This document shows positions 1-13,951 of a DNA stretch of 64,000 bases, in pieces (within the stretch, counting starts at the first letter, position 1; every line of letters starts with the position of its first letter). The DNA lies in contig UZAN01039563.1 of assembly GCA_900618425.1 (NCBI GenBank), forward strand, positions 17,188-81,187, in the 5' to 3' direction. The translations under genes and the position numbers were made by a program. Under the pieces are notes generated by a model. The model was not told the origin of the DNA, did not search any database, and saw only the letters and a list, made by a program, of their open reading frames with translations. This DNA is from Echinostoma caproni (Eukaryota > Platyhelminthes > Trematoda > Plagiorchiida > Echinostomatidae).

Positions 1-3000
1 CCTTCTTCTTCCTCGAACTTCTAAATGCGTCAGTCAAAGTTGCACATAGAGGGAGTGGGGGGTGGGTCATCCGGTCACATGCGAACCACTTACCTCGATC
101 GTGATAATCACCAGCTCATCAACTTGTTAAGTTTATTCGTGCGGTAAATTTTTTCTAATCAAGCACGGCGTTCCTCTGAAGAAAACTGATCCTCGACAAA
201 ACCGAAGTGACGTAGATTCAGGTGGTAACAATTGTCAACTGTTAGTGCAGAGTATCCGAGCAAATTTGGAAACTGGCGCATCGATGCACACCTGTGACAT
301 CTTGCTTAACCTGTTACCACTATCACCATAACTGACGGTGTAATCTACTAAGTTCATCAGTAACTGATTACTAAAAGACCGATTTAAGATGAATTGAGTT
401 AGTTACTTATAAAACTAGCTGTCTTACACATCTGTTGGTTTTATGTCGAAAGTGAAAGTGATTTATTGTTCCGCTTAACGATTTGTCTATCACTTTTATT
501 CTTATGCGGTAATGCGATTTCTCTTGTTCTAATGTGAATCATATTGCCCGTTGGCTTGGTAGATGCAGTAGTTGTGGTTTAGTTTGGCTGACTCGGATCA
601 TTTCTGTCTTGAGCAGTAGCAGTACGAAGTAGGCAACCAATGTGCCCAATTCAGTTTCAGTTGATTCCTACAGCTAACGAGTAAATGTTGGCAATAGACA
701 TTTATTTACCCACAGGAGAGTGCTGTCTATTAGTTTGCTTACGTTAGCAGACACCAATTTAGATGGGTGTAATTAGTGATGCAACGCACAACATGCGGAG
801 AATTCCCTACTGAGCAGAAGTTGGATTGCGCTCGACATGACTGGTGGCGGTGGTCAAGCTGTTAAGGTCGGTCGCTGATCGCCCCGAAGGAAGTGTATTC
901 AACTCCTACCTCCACCGTCCCTATTTTCTATCTTTCGTGTACCATCTCTTTGATTTGCCGCTTCCTCGTTCCTAAAAAGATTTTTCAGTATTATGTAATA
1001 GGAAGTAAAAATATTTTAAAGAAATTAAACTTTGTTACACTTTACAGTCGTCTAGATCCAGATTACCAAGCTATCGACTGAACAAATCCAGGGATCAATT
1101 CGTTTTGCAGTTTTCAATGTACACTCAGTTCCTTGGTGGACAAAACACGTATTCACATACAAAAACGTAAACAGAAAAGCCCAACCCGAGACTCTTGAGG
1201 CATGTTTGCCGTGTCGTACTTTCTTTCTCGTTGGCACATTATTAGTATCGAGGAACTTTTCCTCCGAGTCCTAATGCAATAGCTGTCTTCTCGTACTGAT
1301 GCACCGTTTGCACCGCGCTGCCCCAGTAGACGTCCGCTGCAACCACAAATCGTCTTGCGTGTCCCGGTTGGTATTTGACTGTTCATGTGCTCGCCAGAAT
1401 CCTCTAAAAAGGTCACTCTGAAGGACTCCTTTTCGAAGTTACATTCACAGGCTCTGATAGTTGATCTCATAATTTTTGACAGTCACCGCTGCTCGCGGTC
1501 ACCTTATCCAACAGTCGTCAATGCATCAAGATTTCAATTACCATCACCACCTAGATACCACAAAGCTTCGTTCAATTTCTCTCGTTGAACACGGTTTCGT
1601 TTCATCACTAAGTATTATCTCATCATGAAAAGAAAAGTATGAAAAAGCAAACGATATTGACATGTTTGTTGATCGGACAAACACTGCCTTATTTTAGAGC
1701 TTACATTTCACTACTTTGACATTCTGAGCATAGAAATATGCTGCTTTCGTATATTCGATCTACGATCTTTATCTGCTGCAATTGGCACGTTTGTGAAAAT
1801 AAAATAATGACCAAAACGAGTGACACCAAGTTACCGCCAGTCCGTCACCCTGCCCAAATACGGCTTCTCCCTTTATAATCACTTGATCTCACTGGATGAA
1901 CCGAAGTGCTGAAATGTTTTCGTAAAAATGCGAATATCGGACCTGCGGCTTTTGCGGACGTGCTTGTTTCTGTGGACTCCCACTGTAGAGAAAAATAGCC
2001 GCGGCAGCGGTAAACCGGGCAATATCAGTCAGTCTTACGCACGACTTGCGCAGACGCAGAAAAGGCTGAGGGCGTACCGCGGACCATAGATGTCATTTAT
2101 ATACAGACTACTCAAATAAACCACAGTAGCCGAAGTATGTCAAAATTCAAATTCCTATCTCAAGAATTTACACCCGCCAATGCTCATTCAAATCCTATCC
2201 ACCTGTTCATCGAATTGCGTTTGTTGCCTGTGCCTTGGACGAAGGTCGCGGCCAGACTGAATTCATGATAAAATAACTAAGATAAACATTTGGTACATCA
2301 GGGGCTCTGGAGAGTAGTTTTAGGGACCTGGAAACCCACACCAAGGTGGAAAGAATCAAGCTATAGTATTTTAGGTCGTATCAGCCATTAAGTCGCATAC
2401 CGTAAAGCACACAATGCTCCTGTTTTGATTCTATAAATGGAAGCGTTATCCAACGAACACGATAACCGTCATGGCGGAAAGTAGTCGTGTATTGAAATGG
2501 CCGAGCATTGGGCCTGTTTATGTCAAAACAAAGGCAAATGCAAAACAAATGATACGACGTACCAATGTGACATTCAGAGTGAACCATACGATATGCGTGT
2601 CCATTAGAAGCTGTTCTTATTCTCTGAATCTAATCTTCGCAAACAGTTGATCACAATGCAAATGGACGGAACAAACGATATCCGCAGCCAGTATGCCCAA
2701 CTCTGGTCGAAATTGCAATTTTCCGCTATGACATGCGCTTTATTCCGAATTTCTCGGAGAATATCGATAATTGTTTGGAAAACTACGCCTAACTCATCAC
2801 GTGTAATTCAAACACATGGAATAATCGACACGCTCCTTTCAAGAAGTCACTGCTCTTCTTGATTCAATGAAACATCTTGTGATTGCTGTAGGCTACTATT
2901 ATTTCTCGCATACTACTAGCCACGGTATGTGGAATAGCTGATCTGTGCGAGGTTTCAGACTAAATTGATTCTCTCTGATAAACGCTGCCAAAACTTTCGG

Positions 3001-5689
3001 TACAGTTCTGGAAGACAGTTAAGTTGAAGAGTTGCACCCGCCGCACACCTATTAGAGTACGTAGCATCTGCTGTGAGCAGTATAATCAATCTGCAATTTT
3101 CCGATGGGTGATTGTGGTACTACCCGAAAAACGCTTGATCAGGAACCAATCACGCTCTGAAGTGCATTCATTTGGTGAATATGTCCACGCCGTCTGTTCT
3201 ATTCCCGGGTTTTTATTATTCAGAGCTAGGAGTATAAATCTGACTATAATTGAAACTAAATAAGTTTGCTAAGACTTGTCCCGAGATTACCCTATCTCTG
3301 GTGCATGTCTTGTCCACTTTTTGATGAATACTGCCTTTCTACAAATGTAATAAACCATTTTTTAGTAATAGAGACTTAAGAGTTGTCCTTGCAAACATTG
3401 TTTCAAAGGCAGATTAGAAATTTTTCTGATAAAAATACACCTTCGGATTGCATATTTTTTTCTACTTCTCTTACTGTTCCCTTATTTTCGTCCCTATAGA
3501 ATAACCCAGGAAATATATCGCTTAGAATGATTTCAAGTGCATTATGAGTAATAAACGATATAAAATCTAGCATAATGTTTATGCAATAGTTTGAGTTGGC
3601 TTATTAAACTGAATTGAATCTGTGATGAATCAATGTCACTCATCCCTGGAAAGCCTTGAATGGATCATCACCAAGTGAACTAATAGTAGCACTCTTTTCA
3701 CTTTGTTGATTCGAATACAGTCGTACGATCAATTTTCTGGGAAGGGTAACCGCAGCCATTGAGGCACCGCTTGGACATGATAGGAGTGGAAGAAGTTGAT
3801 CAACGTGGATGTGATCGTTAGGTCAGAATGGTGGTAGCCTGAGCTGCTTGGTCATCGCCAAGCGTTTCGGTTTCGGTTTATCGGATTGAATCACTCTTGA
3901 AATGAAAAACTTCGATTCTTATAACCTGATTCAATATAAATCTTTCGACCTCTATATCCATGACTTCATGCCAAGTACGTGCTCTGTAAGCGCCGTTTGG
4001 AGAAGCTCCGGCCAGCTCAACTCATTTCACGTGGCTGTTTAAGCGCTGTACAAGTGCGAACGGTTTTTAATCACTTAATAGTTGGACCACGATAATCAGT
4101 GATTGATGCAGCTAAGATAAAACCGCAGTAAACCCGAGGTTTTGACATCAGTGATCTAGGATTCGCTATGGTGAGAGAATAGTATACTAATTGTGCAGTG
4201 CACTTGTCGAATCAATCAACCAATCAAGAGGGTAACTTTCCATTTACCTATGCTCTGCACTAGCACGAATACTAAGTTTCATAGCTGTTTATCATTTGAT
4301 TCATGCAGAGTTTGGCGTTATTTATTTGATTGTGCTTTTACTTCATCATTCAAACCACCACCGACTCATTGATCCCAGCTATCTGGCTGAATTATACACG
4401 GTATGATGTGTTCGAAATGATATCCGATTAAATACGTACCGCAACCACGTCACCCATTCGATGACATTTGGTCTTGAACACCGCACTGTTTGGTGCACAT
4501 CAACCTTAGGTCGCTGAAAGCCTAATGTAGGTGATTGAAACGTTCTGCGGGATTTACGAGTAGTTGACGGTTTCCAGAATGTAGGATGTCATGGGACGAA
4601 GGCAAATCGGATGATGTTTATAGGATACAGCACGATGACTGTATTATGTGTTGGAACCTGTGTTCAAAAGGCCACTGTGATCTAAAATTTTCCTCGAATC
4701 TGTTCAACAGTCGACAAATCTCCCAGACCGAAGGAAGAAATCATGCTTGACATCAGTCATTGATCACTCAGGAGATGTGACTGGTTTGTATACATATTCA
4801 TATTTGTAATTAAAAGTGATCACGTATATTCAATAATTTGATGTGGTTTGATTGCATTACATTGTATGTGGCCAATTCTTTTATCTCCACGACCACGGAC
4901 AGTATACCATAAATATATGTAAATGTATATCAGCAGCTCAATTGTATTCTCAAGTGTGTTTGGGGTTGCACTGCGAAAGTGCTTTTTCCCTAATCATCAC
5001 TCAGTTACTCGTGAGTAGTATGACGTTTGAGGCAAATTTATTCAAAAGGAAAACAAACGAAAAGATTCTCTTTTACCGTTGTTTGAAAAAATAAATCCTC
5101 CTCAAAACAAATCGGAAAAGTTCATTGGTAAAAAGTTGTTGGCAATAAAAAACGTAGTCTGTAAGGATATTGAGTTTAGGGCTTGATCGTTGTAGTAGTA
5201 GTCTTGTGGATTTTTTACCCAAAAGCTTGCAAACACTTACGTCAGATTTATCATCAGTGTAGAGAACACCATGAAAGAAACCCTACCGTATTGTATTATC
5301 GATGCACATTATTATCGATCGTTAGAATCTTTCTTCCATCTAATAATCGTTACTAAAATATAGGCTCTGCATTCCGTTAGATAATGTTCCCACGGTGTTT
5401 CACTTCAATGACACCGACCGCTCCAATCGGTTATCCAAAGAATGTTTGCTGGCCGTCGTGCATTCAAACTGCATGTACTGAACACTTATTCGTGTTTGAT
5501 CCAAATCAGCACAGACCATTTTGTTAAGGATGGTGAGGTTACAAAGCGATTCCTCCAAAGAATTGAAATATCCTTCGTCTTAGTCTTTTGCTTCTCACAA
5601 AAAGTTAACTATCTGGAAACTGTTTATACTGCCGGAACTGTTGCTTCTGATAAAAAAAAACACGACTTCCTCAAAGTGCGAAACGTATG
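1..5689. other. AT-rich non-coding stretch, no gene recognised
   Basis: I see no recognisable exon, RNA gene or mobile element here. The open frames are short (up to 105 codons, minus strand 1153-1470) and show no family motif. The compositional texture is ordinary AT-rich flatworm-like intergenic or intronic sequence with scattered short A and T runs. A small host exon of under about 100 bases could be missed by eye. Confidence 0.55.
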
Positions 5690-5860
5690 CTGAAAATAGC
5701 TACACTAACGTTCAAATCATTCAGAAAATCCGTCGACTCACTACGATCTTCTCTAAGCAGTACACTGTCGTGTGTATACTCCAGACTTATTAGACTACCA
5801 TCTCAAAACAACTCGATGCCGTCGTCCTTGCACGAAGACAGGACTGTTACTATAAAAAAT
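5690..5860 (-). pseudogene. Fragment of an RTE-type LINE reverse transcriptase
   Basis: Reading the minus strand from about 5860 to 5690 gives one frame with the order GSLISLEYTHDSVLL, then a spacer, then NDLNVSVAIF and IRFAL. This resembles the catalytic palm of RTE-clade LINEs, where a segment like SLVDLEYADDIVLL is followed some 20 residues later by a FGMRFAPSKCK-like segment. The catalytic YADD is replaced by YTHD, and a stop precedes the block, so it is dead. No clear continuation toward the thumb is seen below 5690. The call rests on motif order only and the fragment is short. A chance match is possible. Confidence 0.4.
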
Positions 5861-5889
5861 ATAATAAAGTTTAATTGATAAGCAAATAG

Positions 5890-6346
5890 ACAGGGCAGCC
5901 ATGACAGTTGCCACTTTCCTTGCTAAACTCGGGAGAAAAAGTGCGGTAAGCTGGCCTTTGTCTTCGTTTGTTAGTATGAAGAAAACGCGAAATCCAAATC
6001 TATTCGGGCACTCTCATCTCAGTATGAGTTCTTTAACTTTCGTCAAGGGTATTACGGTTCTTTCGCATTCGTTGATTGTATCAGAAATCAAGACGACCGA
6101 GTCCTTCGCAGGTCTGTCTCACATACCAATGGAATCCTGCGCCACAATTAAGATACGTTCATTGTGACGAACTGCTTCAATTCCCGTTACAATTTCTCCC
6201 ACAACCTTGTGTCTGACAGCAGTCATACACGGCATTTCACAATTAATAAATATCTGTCTAACCGGAACAAATGAAAGCTTCTGCATGCTCACACAACTGC
6301 ACACAATCATTTTTTCAAGCGATGCATTTGGCTTGGCGGGGTTCAC
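5890..6346 (-). pseudogene. Unrecognised decayed reading frame with two TGA stops
   Basis: The minus strand keeps one reading frame for about 150 codons from 6346 down to about 5890, interrupted only by TGA at 6116-6118 and a second TGA near 6004. Both could be decayed CGA (Arg) codons, the usual CpG-type change. The opposite strand is also unusually open (88 codons at 5901-6167, then a further long open run), so the coding strand is uncertain. Residue composition is mixed and there is no obvious membrane span, zinc knuckle or reverse-transcriptase motif. It lies directly upstream, on the same strand, of the RTE-like fragment at 5690-5860 and may belong to the same dead element or to an older, different repeat. 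I do not recognise the protein. Confidence 0.3.
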
Positions 6347-9300
6347 GAGAGCGTAGTCAGCTGAATAGAATTTTTTTCATTCCTGAAGCTATATGTTTTG
6401 CTTTGGTTACAGTTTATCTTATCGCTTAACACTGCATTCATGGGTTCAATATATCGCTGAGCACCATGTTGAAAATGCACCGCTTTGGGGTGAGTAAATC
6501 AACTGGTTGACGTGACTTGAATTCAGTGTATGGGTGGGGCAACCAATGGGGTTGAACATTGATAGAATAATCAAGGTTGCAATTGGTTAACGATGAGAGT
6601 CGGAACTAACTTGTGCCGAGATCACACGGTTTGGTCCTCGTTAAACTTGCGTTCCGAGGAGTGTGCAAAAGTGGTGAAAAATGACCTTTCCGTGAACCGT
6701 TGACGACATCGTCACGCATTTCAAGTGTGAAAACTTGCGAAAGCATTCATGTCAAAACTCAGTGATTCAGCCAGACCCTAGTTGTCGAAAAGGATTTCTT
6801 GAATTTCTTTTTTTCATTTTGGCCGATGGATTGTAGAACGAGCGTCGTTAAACTCAGAAGCCGGTTTCGCCACAATTCTGTTCAAATATTCGTCACATAT
6901 GAATGCATAAAAATCCACGAATTTTTTGAAAATAAAAACAGGGCCATGGTTGAGAAAAACTGATCTGAAAAGTTTCACTAACAGTCTTGGAGATCGTAAT
7001 GAAAACGAAAAAAGCGGTTGGTCTTCATGTATTGCACTGATAGCTACCCCCACCTTTTTTACTGTTTGCACATTTTACCGGATAAACGGCAACACAGCTG
7101 TGTTAAGCTTGCTGAATTTTCGCTTATCTGAACGTATGTATCTGTTATTCTATTTTATGCAATACATGACAATAAGTATCCGGCACTCAACAATCATCAG
7201 CCTCTATTTGGGCAAGTATGGATGCCGTTTTTCACTTAGCTATACATGTGCATACGCCGTTTATAGTCGTTGGAAAAATTGCATCAGTAGGGATTACTTC
7301 TTGTGGATTCATGTTTTTTGAAAAGTTCACATAAGAATTATCGTGTTCATTAGAGATTAATTTTTCCGTTTAGATGTAATCAATTTTATCATTCATCTTG
7401 TTACTCCCTTTTTATTCAACAATCAATTGTGCGTTCAATTTTCCGGAAGGGGTTATAGAGCAGTTGTTATGGTGCTACGGGATCCAAAAGAAAGTTCGAA
7501 AGCAAAGCAGCAATGGTGGGGTTGGAACATACAAACTTCGAGATAGCACTATGTCTACCAAAATCGCATGGTTAGTGCCCTGTCACGGAAATCGAGTCAC
7601 ATTGACTTTCGGATATTGTACTCTAAGGGATGTACCTGAGACATAATTGGAAAAATGCAAACTAACGGTTGAAATGTAACTTGACAGAGTACCTCCAAAC
7701 AGGCAAACCTGGTAAGTGACCATAACCGGGACTGGTCGCGCTTTTCCACGCTAAATGTCTCCGGAATATTCAGATCCCAATGACTGCATGATGAAAAAAA
7801 TCCAACATAACAAAAAAGGAATGGTGGAATCAGTAGAAAAAGGTTCTGTGGAAATTGTATTTTTCCAACCAGTTTAACCGCTTTAATTAAGTGCTTCAAG
7901 GGAACAACTAATTACAGATGGTGATACATCACACTACTACATCATGCTATCTTTTATCTATTATTTTCATAATTTGATTAAAAAAACCCTTTGATTACAT
8001 ATTCAACCAAAAGAAGTAAAATAAAATGATTGAAGAAAAAAATATTACTGGACAAAAAATTCTAACTCATCTCCTACACGGGCGGTTCTCAGAAAGTCTA
8101 TGTATCTGGAGGATTTGCCTTGATGGCCTAGTAAATCCCTATCGTCAGCTATTTTGGGGCTGAAAAGACACGCGCATAAGTTTGATAGCACATACAACCA
8201 TATCCTAGGTTGATTCTTCATATGGCTGACCTTTAGAAGAAAAGTGCACCAGCGCAACACTTCCCTTTCTCTCTCTCATTTGGTCATGACCGTAATTTAA
8301 TGTTTCATGATTGAACATTAATTATGAAAAGGGTACATCCTGATCTCGTTCGATATGCTCTTAGTGACGTTCATCACGACCATTCACATCATTGAATAGT
8401 GTATTCTGATTGTTTTATATCAAAAACACTGCAAGGAGCAATCGATAAGGCGAATTACAAAATATGATCATGAGATTCACAAATCTCAGTCGTAAAATTT
8501 TTGGACCCTATACAGATCTAAAACGACGGGTGTGATATCGAGACAAGCGAAAAAAAGCTGCCTACTATCAGACAATGCGTACTAAACTACAGGGAGCGCT
8601 AAACTTTCAAATAATTCGAAGATGAGATCAAAAAGAAATAATTTTTGATGCTTCGAAACCCGGAAGCATTCTCAACTAAGGAATACATGAAAATTCCGCA
8701 GATCTCAGAAAATGCGGATTCTAAAAATAAGTACATGGAATTAAAGTGCGACAAATCATAGGGACCGCAATGTGTTGATTTTGCTGTCAGTCATTGGCAG
8801 CCTGTGATTCGTTGTTCGTTTTTCACGTCCAGTACCGCATGACAAAAATTGTCGGCACTCTTCTTTTCACTACACAATAACTTTTCAAAGGCGAGAAAAC
8901 AGGCAATAGCATACCAGACAGTTGCGCAGTAGCTTGCGGTATACTAGTGTGCTGTGCTCCAGGGAGAATCTAGAGAAGCTGCGGTTTATTGGTACCTAGT
9001 GATTGTGAGTGTTCTCAAGTCCATTGACAACACATGGAAACCTGAAAGCTTGAGTAATCAGATCAGTCGTCGAAATAGTCTGCTGAGTTGCATCCGGGGG
9101 AATAATGAATACTGGAGCAGTTAAAGAGTAGTTCTTGCGTTATCAAACTGAACCTACACTGGCGTACATTTCGATTAAGCCCTCTTCGGAATTACTCAAA
9201 ATAGAGACCAGTAGTTTCTTTGACTTGCGTGAAATTCGCTATTGACTTCTGTGTTTCGAAAGTCACACTTGTCGGATGCTTGGATTGGAGGGAGTGATAT

Positions 9301-12300
9301 TTTACGACGGATCGGATGAAGAACGTTGATATGGATAGAAAATCTAATTGAACTGACAAAGTAAAGGAAAACTGTCGGTTTTGCTCTGGGTTGCGTTTCC
9401 CGCAGTTGGTTTGGGTAGTTTAGCTATCTTGGACGGTAAAGAAACTTCCACGACCCAATTGAAAACAGTTGGTTTTCTTTTTACTGCTCATTATTACGAA
9501 AACTGGTGAACTAGAACCTATTGAACATGATCACATCACAATACGCAGGATTTACATCAAGAAATCACAATTAATTTCCCTATAAATCCACATGTTGGAG
9601 TGGCCCAATAGCAGTCTTGATCTCAACCCAATTAGGAACCTCCCGAGCAACTTGGTCAGGCAATTACTTTTTGAAATTCCAAAGTTTATAGTTCTCGTCT
9701 TGAACTAAATTTCAGCTTAGGCTCAGATTGGAAGAGCATTATAGCCACAGTTTGAAGAATGCTTAACAGCTTAATGTGAAAGAATATGTTGCGAACTGGG
9801 AGCAAAAAAGGTGTCATAATTCACTTAATTTGACGTATTAGGGAAAGCCGAAAAGACTTGGGTAACACAAGCGCATTACACAAAACGAGTTAAGCTAGAA
9901 TACAATAAAAAACAACGCAAGCTGCTTCAGTTTCTCCTCCTCATTCTTAGAAAATAACATCAGGGGTTCCGTATGAGGTTGCATAGGGAAACGACACATC
10001 AGAAGACGGGGGAAGACCGATAAGAGACAATCATCGTTTGTTGTGTTCAATATACGGAAAGAGGTGGGAATACTTATTTTGGTACTTGGCAGCCTGCATA
10101 AGTCTGTACGGCACGTAGTCAGCGCACGAAAACGCGCAATGAACCGTTGATCCCTTTCACAGGCTTGTCTACGTGATAACGATCGATGGAATAGAAAACA
10201 GGGCCAATCACTTGACCGTGTGTCAGTGTGGGTTTGCATTTGTTTACGTTTGTGTGATGTGTATACAGAACGTTTTTTTGGGAATAACCAAAGCATTCCA
10301 ATTTGAGGGCAAGTTTTCATCCCGGACGAAGTGAGATGAACAATTATAGTTACTACATGCTATAGGGCTATGGTGGAGGAACAATAGCTGGTAGTAATAA
10401 ACGGTATCTGTGAGATCGGACCCAGACGGGGCATTGCTCGCTAACAGAAGCGAATGCCTTCTGAGTGTATAGTCGATTGCATGGACTTTGGATTGTGCTA
10501 GGAGGTAAACTCTGAAGGATGGTTAGTCTAAATCAATATAACCACTATGAGTTATATGAGAAAAAAATTGAATGCAATAGTGGCAGATTTTATGAAAACT
10601 AAAATACTAAAATTGCTTTCCACAGATACACCACATGTTTTTGCCTCCAGTGTAGTCATGGTATATCTCAGACAGAATTTAAACTGCTGGCAGTATACGT
10701 GCAAACATTGGAGGACAAGACCCGTAAGTTGGTAACTGTTACGTGCGGTAGTTTCCTACTGTGGTACACTTTACCAATCTCGCGACGTAATTCATTGCAT
10801 GATGAATAATCATTGTAAGTCCAACACAAACGTTTCCCGTCCAGTGTTTGCTTGTATCACCAAGACCTTTCAAGTTAAAAAGCTGTTCGAGTTGTTTAGA
10901 CTAATCTCAGCAAGCCCGAAAGTGCTATAAAGCAAAGCAGGTGAGGGAATCGTTGTCAGAGTTATGATACACATAATATGGGTAACGTTAGAATTCTGGG
11001 TCTGTATCACTTGACCGATGCTTCATTAATTAGTACTGTTTAAACATACGTTTCCAGTCGGACCATGAACGCCTTCACAAACTACAGAGACCCTGGCGAA
11101 ATACGACAGCGTAAAACGTGACGTCTGTGATGTAAATTTTACCGTACCTGATGGCACAATAACTGACTGACGTTTAATAGGGTTCCAGTATCCCAGAAAA
11201 GGAATCGGGACCAAGGTGTATTGCAGCGGAATAATCCTGAAAGCCAAAAGTCAGTGTAAAATGAGGTCTACGAACCAACAACAGAACGCGTGGTTTATTG
11301 AGAGAGAAGGGAGGGATAGTACGCTTTCATAACAGTCCAATTATTTGAAATTTATACTATTACCGTGTTTTTCAATGTAATCCCAAAGGTTACATGCAGT
11401 TTCATGGTGGATTTCTTCGTATACAGAACGAAGGAAAGCTAAACTGTAAATGTTTAAGCTCTGTGCAATGGTTTTGACCCTATCGGGTCTTATTCGCTGT
11501 GAGCTTTGCGAGTGCCTTCCTGCTTTCCAGTTTGCGCTTGCTTCTCTTTTGTAAACGACGAAATTCGTCATGAAAAGTATTTTCGTTTTCAATTTAGCAA
11601 TCCGTATAATTTATGAAAGCGAAACTAACAGAGTTGAGTGATAATATATGCGAAGGCTTAAACAGTTTATGGTTATCACTACAGGGATATCCTTTGAGAA
11701 CTTGGTGATGCTACCCACTTCTGTGATCAGTTCATTACTGATGCCGTACTTAGATCATGTAAGCGTCATTATACCTTTCACAAGCGTCTGAGTCCAGACT
11801 GTGTCAAACCAAATTTGGTGTATTAATCTTCATTTAAAACGGCAAATAATTTTCTTCTGGGTGGAACACTGTCTAGTTTCTCAAGCCATGACAGATGATA
11901 TTTCTAGAGAGATTTCATAATCACAACCGTCGACTGTCCAAAAAGAATGGGGCTGCGTGTGCGAAAAACGCAATCCATTTAAGATCGGTGTCCAGTTCCT
12001 CAGACCATACATCTTGATACTCAATAAAGGTGGTGACCAGTGCCACAACTAGGATGGTGTGTTTGTATGTGTGTGGTTCGCGTGCCCCTTTCTGGGTGGG
12101 TGGAAATCAGGGGTTTGGCCAACTCCTCTAATTGAACTGCAAATGGTTCACCGTTCCAGCTGTAGCCCTGGATTTCGGCTTTTCTTCCTCCCAGTTTGTT
12201 GGGAAGACACCTCATTCATGTAAAGGCAGTAAGTAGAGCTTCTCAGCAGAGGGTATTTGAGTCGCTTGGTCGTATATAGGAGAATTTCCCGAGGCACAAG

Positions 12301-12859
12301 ACAAGTGTGACAGTCACAACCCAAGGGACACATACGTGAGCGACTTGAACATAGCAACCCGATAGAAAACTGGTGATTCCGAAATTTTCTCTGCTGGATA
12401 CGGTTTATGTGATGCTACATAATTATATGTATGGTCCAGTCCTCTCTAGTTCTGCCAATGAACTTTTGGGTTTGAATGACAGTTAGATCAGATGTTAAAA
12501 AATATATTGATGACAGCTGCACGATGCAATTTGGTTTTTACAATAAGAAGCCTGTGTAAATTAATCCTACTTCTATCTCAATTTACTCCAAGTCGTGTTC
12601 CACCTCTTTATAAACTTACACGGCTTAAAGTCTGCGTAAGATTTGTGAATGGGGTTGATTGAAGATCACTGAAAATAGTTTTGAATAGGAAATGACTAAA
12701 ACCTTGTATCCTCTCGATTTTCAAAATATCTCCCCAATCGCATGCCCAGTCATTATTATTTTTGGGAATCTGTGTTATAGTCAAACGAAAATATATCAGA
12801 GAATCAAAAGTATTGATTTCGACTAAGTAGGTTCCATACTTTATTTTCACGCACCACCA
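6347..12859. other. Non-coding stretch, nothing recognised
   Basis: The longest frames are 131 codons (6926-7321, plus) and 141 codons (9895-10320, minus). Neither shows a recognisable domain, and the second is rich in Ser, Arg and Thr with no conserved motif. I see no tRNA-like boxes and no tandem array. I regard the whole stretch as intergenic or intronic. Confidence 0.5.
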
Positions 12860-13020
12860 TTAGTTCATTCAGTCAACCATGCACTCGGGAAGCACCAGAG
12901 TTGAGTTTCGCTCTTCTTAGAGCTCTCCAGTACTGCATATTCACCTTCCTGCCCGGGGTTTGAACTCCGAACACATCGCTTGCAAGGCGTCTGTGCCACA
13001 ACTGTATATTTACCGGCTCA
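12860..13020 (-). repeat. tRNA-headed SINE with hammerhead-like stem (SINE3)
   Basis: On the minus strand a polymerase III A-box-like segment (TGTGGCACAGACG, 13000-12988) is followed by a B-box-like GTTCAAACCCC (12965-12955), a spacing typical of tRNA-derived promoters. About 25 bases further on comes CTGGAGA, then a perfect five-base stem GCTCT/AGAGC with loop AAGA (12923-12910), then GAAAC (12909-12905). That is the layout of the hammerhead ribozyme core (CUGANGA, stem II, GAAA) with a single core change (A6 to G). The cleavage triplet and stems I and III are not convincingly formed, so it is probably an inactive copy. Known schistosome Sm-alpha SINEs combine a polymerase III promoter with a hammerhead. 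Relation to that family is inference. The ends are approximate because only one copy is in view. Confidence 0.5.
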
Positions 13021-13587
13021 CATAAGGAATGAACAGATTTACCAAGTCATATATTTTCAGGTGTCGTCTGCAGTGATAATTAAATTTTTAAACAGACAGT
13101 AACGAAGGTATACACAGTCGAAGGTTTCACACCCAATGAAGTTTTCCATGCCGGTTTGGTCTGACTTGACTGACCTTTTTGACTGGAGTTTTAATTCAAA
13201 CTGGAAAAATTAAGGATTTTGTGTGAAGGTGAATTCTGCCTGGAGTATGGTCAGCCCAACCAAAGATTCCACAGAACTACTCACCGTTAACTGTCTGTTA
13301 AGCATGAATCACAACTGTCGTTTCGAAAAATACCACCTCACTGATTTAACTCTGCTCATTTCAAGCTGTCTAACACAGAGTGCGTAGGTGTTCCCTTTTG
13401 AAAAAGTTTACACATCTTTGCTATGTGGAAGATTAGATTTCACATTTCTGTCGACATTGTTTCACTCGCCCACCAATCCGATCTGCTTCTGGTTAGATTT
13501 TTGTCGTGGGGTTCAGATCTGACTGCATACGACCCCCGGTGTCGTTTTGATGCCACGAAAGTGTCCCCACGATATGCATCAGTACGA
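13021..13587. other. Spacer between SINE3 and LINE-A
   Basis: There is no gene or repeat that I can support. A 66-codon frame at 13423-13623 (plus) runs into the tandem tail of LINE-A in the antisense direction and is a shadow. Confidence 0.5.
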
Positions 13588-13606
13588 ATTTGTATTTGTA
13601 TTTGTA
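13588..13606 (-). repeat. (ACAAAT)n 3' tail of LINE-A
   Basis: Three tandem units of ATTTGT on the plus strand read as ACAAAT on the element strand, immediately after CTTGCAAAATTTATAC. CR1-group elements end in short tandem repeats instead of poly(A). The same lead-in, CTTGCAAAAGTTATAC, precedes the tail of LINE-B at about 57.99-58.03 kb, which supports calling this the true element terminus. Confidence 0.75.
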
Positions 13607-13951
13607 TAAATTTTGCAAGCTGAGATATGATTACATTTCAGTTAAAAACTGTACACTGGTCTTCACACCGGAGAAAATATAGAAGTATAAACAAATTCAA
13701 TAGAGCGCTGTGTAACAAATAAATGTCTCTAAAGTTTGATTCATTCAATTAAAAATTGACGTAATTCATTTATAACTCGTTCCTTGTTGGTCAAGATGCG
13801 AGCCACTTACGGTACAGTGGATGTTTTATAAATGTTTATTCGGGATAGTAGGTACGAGTGATCGAGTGGGAGAGAAAAGAAGATAAGTCAAGGATGGGTG
13901 GGGTCGTTTAGAATCTTATTGGCAAAGGTCATACAAGACTTCAAATGACCA

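Noticed and set aside
6926..7321. 131-codon plus-strand frame
   Set aside because: It has mixed hydrophobic composition without conserved motifs, and the opposite strand is also open for 85 codons.
9895..10320. 141-codon minus-strand frame
   Set aside because: It shows no domain, has a low-complexity feel and overlaps another minus frame of similar quality. It is consistent with a chance ORF in 64 kb.
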